Shown: one piece after another, positions 52,482 through 60,901 of the stretch
How the letters are laid out: each line of letters opens with the position of its first letter
Numbering within the stretch: the stretch's first letter is position 1
Assembly (NCBI RefSeq): GCF_047528295.1
Contig: NZ_CP180001.1
Location: 186,001 to 250,000, forward strand
Length of the DNA: 64,000 bases
Source: Peptacetobacter sp900550335
GTDB taxonomy: Bacteria; Bacillota; Clostridia; Peptostreptococcales; Peptostreptococcaceae
Reading direction: 5' to 3'
Position numbers and translations under genes: made by a program
Notes under the pieces: model-generated
Told to the model about the DNA's origin: nothing
What the model saw: the letters and a program-made list of their open reading frames with translations, nothing else
Databases searched by the model: none

Positions 52482-53990
52482 ATGTTAAATAGTTTTTTAG
52501 AAAAAAAAATCAAAAATAAACTAGATTTACTTTCTACACTTCATTCTAAAAATACTGTTTCTATTGATGAAGTTTTGAATTCAGTTAAAGTAAGTAAAAT
52601 TAGCTTAATCTCTTTAATTAATGAAATGAATATTGATTTTGATGGATTAGCTTTTATTGAGAACTCACATTCTTATATATCACTTTCCAAATACGATAAT
52701 GTAGATTTCTTTCGGTTATCTCATACAATATATAAAAATTCTATTGTTCTACGTTGTTTAAAATTTTTAATTTTGAATGATGATGAGATTTCATTTTATT
52801 CTTTTATTGATAGTGAATTTATTACAAAGTCTGTTGCTTATAGAATCAGAAAAGAATGTAAATGTTATTTAAATGCAATTGGTTTAGATATAAAAAATAA
52901 TAGAGTTTACGGTGATGAATATAGAATTAGATTTTTAATTGCTCTTCTACATTATAAATATGGTTTGAATTTTTATAATATATATGATTATTCTTTAGAC
53001 ATAGTTAGAAAGTTTATTCTATCTACTAATGATGTTATTGATTTAAATTATATTGAACAAACAACAAATGAGTATGGTTATTTTGAATATTTATTAATTT
53101 TATCTTGGAAAAGAAAAGATTATTATCTAAAAATACCTTATAATAAAACTTTTGAAAATCTAAAGCATTTATTTATATATAATTCTATTATAGATAAAAT
53201 TAAGAATATTATTGAACCAAGTCTTAATATAACTTTTTCAAATGATGATTATGACTATATTTTTCTAGTTTATTTATGTACAAATAGTTGTATTTTTGCT
53301 GATAAATGGACAAATGAAGCTATTTCTCAAGTTCATAAAATTGTTTTTAGTAATAGCTCTTTTTCTAATTTATTATATATGATTGCTAAAGAATTTGGAT
53401 TATATCTTGAAGATTCCCATGCTTTAAAGGTTTCTATAATTTATTTCTTTAAAAAATGTTTATTTGAGCTACAATGTATTATTCCTGATAAGAATTTCTT
53501 TGTTTTTTCTGAACAGGATCCACTAACTAACACAATAATAAATAGACTTTCTAATTTATTAACTAGTTGGAGAAAAGTTAATAATATTAAATATACTATA
53601 GATAAAGAACATATAATATATTTATCACTTCAGCTTAAATTTATTATTCGGCAATATATGAAACCTGTAGAAGTATTTATCTTATCTGACTTAAATGCTG
53701 AATTAGAAATTATGAGTCTATACCTTAATAGAACTTTTTCAAAAGATAGAATACATATAAATCCTACACTTATAAATGCTCAGAATATAAATTTTTTAAT
53801 TACTCAAAAGAATAGTGTTATTATTACACATAAAAAATTTGAGCCTATGTTAAAGTCTTTAAATTTAGATTCTTCAAATACAATTATTGGCATTACTGTT
53901 GAAATGACTGGTTTTGAAATGTTTTTTATCCAAAAATCAATTAGTATCTCTGAGAAAAATATTTTTTTAGATTTTATAAAAAATAGTTGA
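52482..53990 (+). CDS. Mga/AtxA-like transcriptional regulator
   Basis: A 502-aa regulator with the layout of the Mga family: an N-terminal HTH (VSIDEVLNSVKVSKISLISL), a second HTH (ISFYSFIDSEFITKSVAYRI, then RKECKCYLNAIGLDI), two PRD-like helical regions and a C-terminal EIIB-like fold (VEVFILSDLNAELEIMSLYL). Start ATG 52482 is chosen because AAGGAGG precedes it. It stands divergent from the big surface protein gene (213-bp gap), an arrangement common for Mga-type activators and the surface proteins they control. Glutamine codons are mixed (CAA 6, CAG 3), so it may be acquired. Confidence 0.8.
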   Translation: MLNSFLEKKIKNKLDLLSTLHSKNTVSIDEVLNSVKVSKISLISLINEMNIDFDGLAFIENSHSYISLSKYDNVDFFRLSHTIYKNSIVLRCLKFLILNDDEISFYSFIDSEFITKSVAYRIRKECKCYLNAIGLDIKNNRVYGDEYRIRFLIALLHYKYGLNFYNIYDYSLDIVRKFILSTNDVIDLNYIEQTTNEYGYFEYLLILSWKRKDYYLKIPYNKTFENLKHLFIYNSIIDKIKNIIEPSLNITFSNDDYDYIFLVYLCTNSCIFADKWTNEAISQVHKIVFSNSSFSNLLYMIAKEFGLYLEDSHALKVSIIYFFKKCLFELQCIIPDKNFFVFSEQDPLTNTIINRLSNLLTSWRKVNNIKYTIDKEHIIYLSLQLKFIIRQYMKPVEVFILSDLNAELEIMSLYLNRTFSKDRIHINPTLINAQNINFLITQKNSVIITHKKFEPMLKSLNLDSSNTIIGITVEMTGFEMFFIQKSISISEKNIFLDFIKNS

Positions 53991-53995
53991 TATAA

Positions 53996-54047
53996 AAATA
54001 AGAGCTTACTATAATTAAAATACTAAAATTTTAGTAAGCTCTTATTT
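53996..54047. terminator. Strong bidirectional terminator
   Basis: AAATAAGAGCTTACTA (53996-54011) pairs perfectly with TAGTAAGCTCTTATTT (54032-54047), 16 bp stem. It serves the plus-strand Mga-like gene and the minus-strand cobS. Confidence 0.9.
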
Positions 54048-54100
54048 ACAATGATATACTTTTTTAATTTATTATCTTGCTTTTACTTATCAATTTATAT

Positions 54101-54892
54101 TTAGAAAAGAAGTACTGCTGTAAAATACACAACTAGTATAAATACAACTTCTGCTACTTCTATTCCACATCCTAGTACATCGCCAGTTATTCCACCTATC
54201 TTCCTATTAGAACTTCTCTTAATTAGAAGCATTGCAATAGCTGCAACAACTATACCTATACATATACATCCCATAGGTGCATACATACCAGCTACACTCA
54301 TTCCATTTATTATATATAAAAATCCTGCTGATAGAATTAAAGTGTATACTAAACCAACTATAATCATTGGCATTGTCGCTTTTCCAATAAATACATTTCC
54401 CATTCCGTTTTCTCTAGGGCTTTCAGTCTTTCTAGCAAGTAAAATTACAACCAATCTCGAAACCATTGGCATTATCGCTATCATATAAGACATTCCCCGG
54501 TTTAAAAATGTAACGATAACACCTATTTTTATAAGTATTGTAAACATAATGGCAAGTAGAGAATTTGTTCCTAGTCTAGAATCCTTCATTATTTCCAGCA
54601 TTCTATCCTTATCTCTATTGCTGAAAAATGCGTCTGCTGTATCTCCTAGTCCATCTAAATGTAGTGCTCCTGTTAGGAATACCTCTGTAAATACAGCTAT
54701 TATAGCTATTACAAGGGCATCACTTGGAAACATTATTCCAACTAGAAGACTTACAAGATAAGTTATTATCCCTATAATAAATCCAACTAGTGGAAAATAA
54801 TACATACCTTTATGGAATTCTTCATCAAATTCTCCACCAGTTTTTACAGGTATTCTGGTCAAGAACCCTAAAGTTCCTAAAAATCTTTTCAT
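54101..54892 (-). CDS. cobS: Adenosylcobinamide-GDP ribazoletransferase (cobalamin synthase)
   Basis: A 263-aa integral membrane enzyme joining AdoCbi-GDP and alpha-ribazole, the last step of B12 nucleotide-loop assembly. Signature: FLTRIPV near residue 10, then GALHLDGLGDTADAFFS with the Asp-rich active site (HLDG-x-x-DxxDA), KDSRLGTNS, and GCGIEVAEVV at the C-terminus. About six hydrophobic segments. It is the last gene of cobT-cobU-cobS, 58 bp after cobU. Confidence 0.96.
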   Translation of the reverse strand: MKRFLGTLGFLTRIPVKTGGEFDEEFHKGMYYFPLVGFIIGIITYLVSLLVGIMFPSDALVIAIIAVFTEVFLTGALHLDGLGDTADAFFSNRDKDRMLEIMKDSRLGTNSLLAIMFTILIKIGVIVTFLNRGMSYMIAIMPMVSRLVVILLARKTESPRENGMGNVFIGKATMPMIIVGLVYTLILSAGFLYIINGMSVAGMYAPMGCICIGIVVAAIAMLLIKRSSNRKIGGITGDVLGCGIEVAEVVFILVVYFTAVLLF

Positions 54893-54950
54893 ATCTATCC
54901 CAACCTTTCAAATTTCTTTTGTTTTGTGAATAAGTCTAACACCTCAACCT

Positions 54951-55508
54951 TTATTTTATCTTAACAGGGATTCCGCTAATTACTAAATATGCTTCATCGC
55001 TATTTGATGCTACATATTGGTTAATTTTTCCCGCAGTATTTGCATATATTCTGCTAAGTTTATTGGCTGGAACTACACCCATTCCGATTTCATTAGTTAC
55101 AAATACAAAGTATAGCTCTGTATTTCGTATTTCTTCAATTAGCTTTTCAAACTGGTTGAATATATACTCATCCATCTTTTCTAATTCTTCATTTGAAAGA
55201 TCCTGTGGATTCATATCATATTTAAACATTAAATTATTTACCATAAGTGTTATACAATCAAGCATAACTGTATCACATTCTTCTGATACATTTTCTATTA
55301 TTTTAAATACATCCTCGTAAAGCTCGTATGTTGTCCAATTAGAAGGTCTTCTCTCTTTATGTAATCTAACCTTTTCTTTCATCTCATCGTCAAAAGGAAT
55401 TGATGTAGCTATGTATCCTGTTCTATTGTCCTTTTCTATACATAAAGATTCTGCAAAAGCACTTTTCCCAGACTTTGCCCCTCCTGTTATAAAAACTATA
55501 TTACTCAT
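54951..55508 (-). CDS. cobU: Adenosylcobinamide kinase / guanylyltransferase
   Basis: A 185-aa bifunctional kinase. P-loop GGAKSGKSAFAE (residues 8-19), RRPSNWTTYE and the DxxT-like VMLDCITLMVNN; FVTNEIGMGVVP and ASNSDEAYLVISGIPVKI complete the fold. It makes AdoCbi-GDP for CobS. It is adjacent to cobT with no gap (cobT stop at 55509-55511, cobU start 55508). Confidence 0.96.
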   Translation of the reverse strand: MSNIVFITGGAKSGKSAFAESLCIEKDNRTGYIATSIPFDDEMKEKVRLHKERRPSNWTTYELYEDVFKIIENVSEECDTVMLDCITLMVNNLMFKYDMNPQDLSNEELEKMDEYIFNQFEKLIEEIRNTELYFVFVTNEIGMGVVPANKLSRIYANTAGKINQYVASNSDEAYLVISGIPVKIK

Positions 55509-56555
55509 TTAAATTTTCATACCTACTTCCTCAAATGTAGCCATATTATTGTAAGTATAGATAGATGCATCTATAACATTAAATGCTAATGCTGCACCAC
55601 TACCTTCTCCAAGTCTCATATTCATATTTAAAATAGGCTCAAGCTTTAATAGTTCAAGTGCCGCGTCACTTCCTGGCTCATCTGATTTATGAGAGGCTAT
55701 TAGATAATCTCTTGTTCCAGGATTTATTTTGTATGCTATAAGTGCAGCCGCATAAGATATATATCCATCTATAACTACTGGTATTCTATTTGCAGCACAT
55801 CCCATTATAACTCCAGTCATAGCACCTATTTCAAACCCACCTATCTTTTCAAGTACTTCTATACCATCTGTTGGATTAGGGTTGTTTAACTCTATTGCCT
55901 TTCCTATAACTTTTGCTTTATGTTTTATCTTTTCTTCTGATAAACCAGATCCACTTCCTGTTATCTCTTCAGGAAGCTTTCCTGTCATAACAGAAATTAT
56001 CGCTGTACTTGGAGTAGTATTTGCTATACCCATCTCACCAATTCCAATTATTCTATAGTCCTTAACTATACATTCTTCCGCTATTTCTATTCCTATTTCT
56101 ATAGACTCTACCGCCTCTTCTCTAGTCATAGCAGGCCCTTTAGCCATATTAGAAGTTCCTTTTCTAATCTTTCTGTTTATTATTCCCTCAAGAGGTTCGT
56201 CGCAATTAATCCCCACATCTACAGCAACCATATCAGCTCCTGCATATCTAGAAAGCGCTCCAACTCCGCATAATCCCTTTGCAAAATTAGGGAACTGTAT
56301 TTTTGTAATTTCCTGTGAATTAGGTGCAACACCTTCTTCGTATACACCATGGTCTGCACCAAAAGCTATTATTGCTTTTTTAGGTATATCAAACTTTTCT
56401 GTCTCATATATACCTGCCATCTGTACACAAATGTCCTCAACCCTTCCTAGACTTCCTTTTGGATGAATAAGATTATTCCATCTATCCTGGGCTGCATCCA
56501 TACTCCTCTTATTAAGAGGATAAATATTTCTTGAAATACTGCTCAGTAAATTCAT
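55509..56555 (-). CDS. cobT: Nicotinate-nucleotide-dimethylbenzimidazole phosphoribosyltransferase
   Basis: A 348-aa CobT, which makes alpha-ribazole phosphate from DMB or another base. Signature: LDxLxxPxGSLGxLE-like LIHPKGSLGRVEDICVQMAG, IIAFGADHGVYEEGV, TPSTAIISVMTG, GFEIGAMTGVIMGCA, and the active-site Glu in RLGEGSGAALAFNVIDA. Start 56555 (ATG) is preferred over a GTG at 56564 since AGGTGG lies just before it. First gene of cobTUS. I see no cobalamin riboswitch in the leader. Confidence 0.95.
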   Translation of the reverse strand: MNLLSSISRNIYPLNKRSMDAAQDRWNNLIHPKGSLGRVEDICVQMAGIYETEKFDIPKKAIIAFGADHGVYEEGVAPNSQEITKIQFPNFAKGLCGVGALSRYAGADMVAVDVGINCDEPLEGIINRKIRKGTSNMAKGPAMTREEAVESIEIGIEIAEECIVKDYRIIGIGEMGIANTTPSTAIISVMTGKLPEEITGSGSGLSEEKIKHKAKVIGKAIELNNPNPTDGIEVLEKIGGFEIGAMTGVIMGCAANRIPVVIDGYISYAAALIAYKINPGTRDYLIASHKSDEPGSDAALELLKLEPILNMNMRLGEGSGAALAFNVIDASIYTYNNMATFEEVGMKI

Positions 56556-56644
56556 TTTCTCCACCTCTAAAATAATTATTCTCTATTCTTATTTTTATTA
56601 ATAATATATATTTATTGATATATATTTATTATAACAATAAATCA

Positions 56645-56678
56645 AAGAACTGCCACGCATTAATATGCCGACAGTTCT
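56645..56678 (-). terminator. Terminator after the 41-codon ORF
   Basis: AAGAACTG (56645-56652) pairs with CAGTTCT (56672-56678) around GCAT/ATGC, just past the stop of the minus-strand small ORF at 56683. Confidence 0.7.
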
Positions 56679-56682
56679 CTTT

Positions 56683-56808
56683 TTATTTAGTAGCTATATA
56701 CTTTTTTAAAAGCTCTAGTAGCTCTTTTCTGTCTACCTCAGAGTTATTCTTATTTTGCTTTTTCTTATAATCCTTGAAATATACAATCTTATTCTCGGAC
56801 TCTTTCAT
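56683..56808 (-). CDS. Small basic ORF (41 aa), possible small protein
   Basis: On the minus strand an ATG (56808) preceded by GGGAAGTGAT opens 41 codons to TAA: MKESENKIVYFKDYKKKQNK, a middle NNSEVDRKELLELL and the tail KKYIATK. Lys-rich, Asn/Gln-containing, helix-prone; no membrane segment. The ribosome site, stop codon and terminator immediately after suggest a real short gene, possibly expressed with the upstream protease (180 bp apart). No homologue recognised. The remaining bases 56809-56987 are AT-rich. Confidence 0.5.
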   Translation of the reverse strand: MKESENKIVYFKDYKKKQNKNNSEVDRKELLELLKKYIATK

Positions 56809-56987
56809 AAGATCACTTCCCATTTCATATTAGATTAACTAATAGGATATTTTTTCTTATTTTTTCAGAACAAATCCTTCTGCACTATATTTTATCCCTT
56901 TATAGTTGATATTCTATATATTTGAGAAATAACCTTTTATTTTATGTATCATTTTAAAATTTATTTTTTATAATGATTTTTTTATTA

Positions 56988-58160
56988 CTATTTTCCATTT
57001 TCTATATAATCTATGGCTCTTTGAAGCTGTTTTTCTGTATCTTTTTCTTCTATAGTAGGTTTTATACCTTTTTTATGTATTGTTTTTCCGTCTGGAGTGA
57101 AGTATTGCTCAGTAGTTAGCTTATATCCTGAACCGTCTTTTAAACTTATTACAGACTGTACTATACCTTTACCAAATGTTTTTGTTCCTATAGATATACC
57201 CGCTTTATTTCCTAATATTGCACCAGTTAGTATTTCTGCTGATGATGCTGTATTTTCATTAGTAAGTAAAACTATAGGTATTCCAAGTTTTTTAGCATCT
57301 GATGTCTGAGTTTTTCTATCTCCGTCTCTATTTTCTGTATAAACTATTGTTCCTTCACCTATTAGTGTATCGGCAACTTCACAACATTTATCTACTAATC
57401 CACCACCATTATCTCTTAAGTCTATAATTAAAGCCTTCATATGTTGTTTTTTAAGTTTATTTAATTCTTTATTGAAGTCTTCAGGAGTTTTTTCTACAAA
57501 TGTAGATAATTCTATATAGCCTATATTATCTTTAAGCATTTTTCCACTTACACTAGGCTCAGAAACCTTAGCTCTTTTTATTTTAAATGTTTTTATTTCT
57601 CCATCTCTTTTTACAGATACATTTACATAAGTATCCTTTTTGCCCTTCATTATTGCCACTGCTTTATCCACTGTATCGTATGTTACATATAGATCGTCTA
57701 CTTTATAAAGTATATCTCCTGCTCTTATTCCTGATTTATATGCAGGACCTGTTTCCCAAGCCTTAGCTATTGTAACAACTCCATTTTCTGGATTAGATAA
57801 TATAGTAACACCTATTCCAACAAAGCTTCCTGTAGATGAATCCATTACACTCTGCATTTCTTCTTCTGTAAAATATCCTGAATAAAGGTCGCCAGTTCCC
57901 ATAAATAGCCCTTTCATTGCACCATCTATAAGATCCTGTTCTTTTACATCCTTATAATATGTTTCCTTTATCATTTCTTCCATAGCTATAAGTTTATTAA
58001 ACTTCTTATACTTTTCGTAATCTCTTCTTGGAATTACACTAACTAGTCCTAATCCCACTTCCCCAACAAGTGTAGCTGCTACTGTTATAACAATAGTTAA
58101 AATTACAGTTATTATAGTCTTTTTATTGAATTTAGACTTCACCCTTAACATCCCTTTCAA
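56988..58160 (-). CDS. S41 family C-terminal processing protease
   Basis: A 390-aa membrane-anchored serine protease (CtpA type). The N-terminal transmembrane segment (ITVILTIVITVAATLVG) is followed by a PDZ domain (about 100-185: GVTILSNPENGVVTIAKAWE, YKSGIRAGDILYKVDD) and the S41 catalytic domain, with Ser in TASSAEILTG and Lys in GTKTFGKGIVQ. It cuts unfolded or membrane/cell-wall proteins outside the cell. The start is uncertain: a TTG at 58160, an ATG at 58151 or a GTG at 58142 (AAAGGG site). Confidence 0.92.
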   Translation of the reverse strand: MKGMLRVKSKFNKKTIITVILTIVITVAATLVGEVGLGLVSVIPRRDYEKYKKFNKLIAMEEMIKETYYKDVKEQDLIDGAMKGLFMGTGDLYSGYFTEEEMQSVMDSSTGSFVGIGVTILSNPENGVVTIAKAWETGPAYKSGIRAGDILYKVDDLYVTYDTVDKAVAIMKGKKDTYVNVSVKRDGEIKTFKIKRAKVSEPSVSGKMLKDNIGYIELSTFVEKTPEDFNKELNKLKKQHMKALIIDLRDNGGGLVDKCCEVADTLIGEGTIVYTENRDGDRKTQTSDAKKLGIPIVLLTNENTASSAEILTGAILGNKAGISIGTKTFGKGIVQSVISLKDGSGYKLTTEQYFTPDGKTIHKKGIKPTIEEKDTEKQLQRAIDYIENGK

Positions 58161-58324
58161 ATAATTTTTTATATTTTCTCCACGTGTATAGTACTATTCT
58201 TTTACCAATTATCCTTTATTGTTGACAATCTCAAATTTGTTATCTATATTATCTTTTGAGTAGATTTTTTAGTAAATAGTCAATATACAATAAATTAATT
58301 TTACCATATATTGTAGAATTTTTT

Positions 58325-58969
58325 ATGAAATATTTTTATTTTGGAAAGGATGCGAATATTATTTATTCTTTAGATTTTATTAATTCGATTAAAGATGCAA
58401 ATACAAAGGATTCTTTGAGAAAAACTGTCCTCTCTTTTAGAAATTCTTTGGATAAAAAAGATATTATTTCGATGTCTGAAGATATTTTCAATAGTTTTTT
58501 ATCTATTGAAAAAATACAAGACTCTTCAAAATTTATGCTATATGTAGATTTTAGAAATGAGGTTGCAACAAAAGGAATTATTTCTAAACTTTTAAGCCTC
58601 GGTAAAGAAGTATATCTTCCAGTTACTTTAAAAGATGAGAAGGAACTTATACCTAAAAGGATTTTTTCATTAGATGATTTAGTTTCTGGAGCTTATGGAA
58701 TTTTAGAGCCTAGTTTAGATGCTCCGTCTATTAATCCTTCTTTTTTAGATGTTGTCGTTGTTCCTGGTTCTGTGTTTGATAAAAGTGGATATAGGACTGG
58801 CTATGGTGGCGGATTTTATGATAGATTTTTAGAAGAAACAAGTGCAATAAGGGTAGGAGTATGTTTTGATTTTCAACTTGTAGACGATGTTTTTCCTGAA
58901 AAGCACGATAAGAAAATGGATTTTATAATAACTGAAAAAAATATACTTTTTTTAAATCAAAAAAACTAG
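58325..58969 (+). CDS. 5-formyltetrahydrofolate cyclo-ligase family protein
   Basis: A 214-aa enzyme that recycles 5-formyl-THF (5,10-methenyl-THF synthetase). ATP/folate motifs: DSLRKTVLSFRNSLDKKD, FYVDFRNEVATKG-like block at 80, and the signature DVVVVPGSVFDKSGYRTGYG, then GGFYDRFL. The first 25-30 residues are not typical; a TTG at 58415 with AAAGGA upstream, giving MRKTVLSFRNSLD, may be the real start. The best fit is a monocistronic gene. Confidence 0.9.
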   Translation: MKYFYFGKDANIIYSLDFINSIKDANTKDSLRKTVLSFRNSLDKKDIISMSEDIFNSFLSIEKIQDSSKFMLYVDFRNEVATKGIISKLLSLGKEVYLPVTLKDEKELIPKRIFSLDDLVSGAYGILEPSLDAPSINPSFLDVVVVPGSVFDKSGYRTGYGGGFYDRFLEETSAIRVGVCFDFQLVDDVFPEKHDKKMDFIITEKNILFLNQKN

Positions 58970-58990
58970 CTGTTGCAAAATTGCAACAGC
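58969..58990. terminator. Terminator between cyclo-ligase and CBS gene
   Basis: GCTGTTGCAA (58969-58978) pairs with TTGCAACAGC (58981-58990), weak T tail (CTCATTTT). It separates convergent genes. Confidence 0.6.
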
Positions 58991-59013
58991 CTCATTTTAT
59001 TTGACTTATTTTA

Positions 59014-59481
59014 TTATTTATCTCCGTAAAGAGATTTTATTATATCATATCTACAAATAATTCCCTTAATCTTTCCTTCATCGTCGACAACAGGAACTCT
59101 ATTTATAGACTTCTTAATCATAACATTTGCTACATCGTCGAATTTATCATCTTCGTGAACAGTAACTATATCTTCTGTCATAAGATCTTCTACCTTATAT
59201 GCAGCAATTCTCTTTAAATCTTTTTCAAGATTTTTCATATCGTCAAGGAATATTAATCCCTGTAGGAAATTTATTACCCGAGGTGGTTCTATATATTTTT
59301 CCTTTTTAAGTATATCTGTCTCGGAAATTATGCCTATAACTTTGTTATCTTCATCGACAACAGGAAGCCCACCTATCTTATCCTGAATAAGCATTTTTGC
59401 TACATCAGATACTGTATCGTCTTTCTTTACTGTTTTAACATCAACTGTCATTATTTCTTTCGCTTTTAAATCATTCATCAT
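59014..59481 (-). CDS. CBS domain pair protein
   Basis: A 155-aa protein made of two CBS domains: KAKEIMTVDVKTVKKDDTVS with GGLPVVDEDNKVIGIISETD, and KVEDLMTEDIVTVHEDDKFD with NRVPVVDDEGKIKGIICRYD. Such pairs bind adenine nucleotides and regulate partners. No partner domain is attached. It is translationally coupled to acpS by an ATGA overlap (59478-59481). Role unknown. Confidence 0.9.
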   Translation of the reverse strand: MMNDLKAKEIMTVDVKTVKKDDTVSDVAKMLIQDKIGGLPVVDEDNKVIGIISETDILKKEKYIEPPRVINFLQGLIFLDDMKNLEKDLKRIAAYKVEDLMTEDIVTVHEDDKFDDVANVMIKKSINRVPVVDDEGKIKGIICRYDIIKSLYGDK

Positions 59482-59864
59482 ACGTCTTCACTCCTTGTTA
59501 TAGCCATAGCATTCGCAACAGCATATTCTCTGCAATGTGATAGTGATACTTTTATTTCACAGATATTATTATCTGAACAGAGCTTTTTAAAATTTCTATG
59601 TGCAATTACATACGGTCTACCTTTTTCATCCCTCAATACTTCTATATCATTAAAATTGAATCCTCTTATACCTGTTCCAACCGCTTTGCTTATTGCCTCT
59701 TTAGCTGAGAATGTAGCTGCTATACTCTCCCGCTTCATTCCCCTACTTTCAAAATATTTTATTTCATTATCAGTGAAGATTCTTTTTAAAAATCTCTCAC
59801 TTTCTAGGTTTTTCTTTATTCTACTTATTTCTATTATATCTGTACCTATTCCAAATATTTCCAT
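59478..59864 (-). CDS. acpS: Holo-[acyl-carrier-protein] synthase
   Basis: A 128-aa phosphopantetheinyl transferase that activates acyl carrier protein. Signature: GIGTDIIEISRI (Asp ligand), RIFTDNEIKYFESRG, and ATFSAKEAISKAVGTGI (catalytic Glu/Lys), then VSLSHCREYAVANA. Length is normal. Overlaps the CBS gene by four bases. ATG at 59864 follows TTAATATGG with a moderate ribosome site. Confidence 0.95.
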   Translation of the reverse strand: MEIFGIGTDIIEISRIKKNLESERFLKRIFTDNEIKYFESRGMKRESIAATFSAKEAISKAVGTGIRGFNFNDIEVLRDEKGRPYVIAHRNFKKLCSDNNICEIKVSLSHCREYAVANAMAITRSEDV

Positions 59865-60026
59865 ATTAATCCTACTTTTGACTCTTTAAATTTTTTAATA
59901 TATAACTATTTCTATAATATAATTATACTACAAAACTTAATTATATCCTTTATTTTTATAAAATTAATTAAATATTTTTATTTTTCATACTTTTTATTGA
60001 TGTATTCTAATAATTTTTTAAGCAAC

Positions 60027-60066
60027 AAAAAACAGGACATCCCTCTTACTCGATGTCCTGTTTTCT
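60027..60066 (-). terminator. Terminator of the deo operon
   Basis: AAAACAGGACATC pairs perfectly with GATGTCCTGTTTT around a ten-base loop. It lies about 175 bp past the deoC stop. The rest of 59865-60240 is AT-rich with nothing else evident. Confidence 0.75.
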
Positions 60067-60240
60067 CATTTTATTTTTTATAATTTTATAAGGTTAACTT
60101 TTATGATATTGGCGATATCATTTTTACTACATTATTTTTAATTTAAATTATTTACACTTATTTTTTGGAATTTTATTATCATTTTGGAATTTATTAACTT
60201 ATTTACTTCTTGTTTTCTTTATTTTACTACTAATCTTTTA

Positions 60241-60876
60241 TTATTTTACTAGTCTACTTGTTCCTAGTCTGTCTGCTCCAGCTTTTATAAATTCTTCTGC
60301 ATCTTCAAAAGATTTTATTCCACCAGCAGCTTTTATTTTCAAATCAGCTCCACAATATTTTTTCATTAATTTTATATCTTCTATTGTAGCTCCTCCTGTT
60401 GAGAAACCAGTAGATGTTTTTATATATTCTGCATCTGATTTTGTAACTACTTCGCACATTTTTATTTTTTCTTCCTCTGTTAGAAGGCAAGTTTCTATTA
60501 TTACTTTTAATAATTTTCCATGACAAGCTGCTTTTATTTCATTTATTTCTTTTAGCACTTCGTCATATTTTCCTTCTTTAACTAGACCTATGTTTATTAC
60601 CATGTCTATTTCATCAGCACCGTTTTTAACTGCATCTTCAGTTTCAAATACTTTTACAGCTGTAGTCATATTTCCATTAGGGAATCCTATTACTGTACAT
60701 ATTGGTAATTTACCTTCTGTATATTCTTTAGCTGCTTTTACAAAGTATGGAGGTATGCACACAGAAGCTGCATTTTTATCCATTCCCTGATCACATAATA
60801 ATTTTATCTGTTCCCATGTTGATGTCTGTTTTAATAGAGTGTGGTCTACTATGTTTATTATTTTGCTCTGTTCCAT
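60241..60876 (-). CDS. deoC: Deoxyribose-phosphate aldolase
   Basis: A 211-aa class I aldolase splitting deoxyribose-5-phosphate to acetaldehyde and glyceraldehyde-3-phosphate. Motifs: VDHTLLKQ near the start, CTVIGFPNG, LKVIIETCLLTEEEK (active-site Lys region), DAEYIKTSTGFSTGGATIED with the Schiff-base Lys, and KAAGGIKSFEDA. It follows deoB by 26 bp and ends the operon. Confidence 0.96.
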   Translation of the reverse strand: MEQSKIINIVDHTLLKQTSTWEQIKLLCDQGMDKNAASVCIPPYFVKAAKEYTEGKLPICTVIGFPNGNMTTAVKVFETEDAVKNGADEIDMVINIGLVKEGKYDEVLKEINEIKAACHGKLLKVIIETCLLTEEEKIKMCEVVTKSDAEYIKTSTGFSTGGATIEDIKLMKKYCGADLKIKAAGGIKSFEDAEEFIKAGADRLGTSRLVK

Positions 60877-60901
60877 TGTTTTTCTCCTTTTTGGCTTTCC
60901 T

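Noticed and set aside
56556..56640. Search for a cobalamin riboswitch before cobT
   Set aside because: The short AT-rich leader has no B12-box-like core.
60344..60526. Frame inside deoC on the same strand
   Set aside because: Out-of-frame shadow of deoC, highly biased composition.
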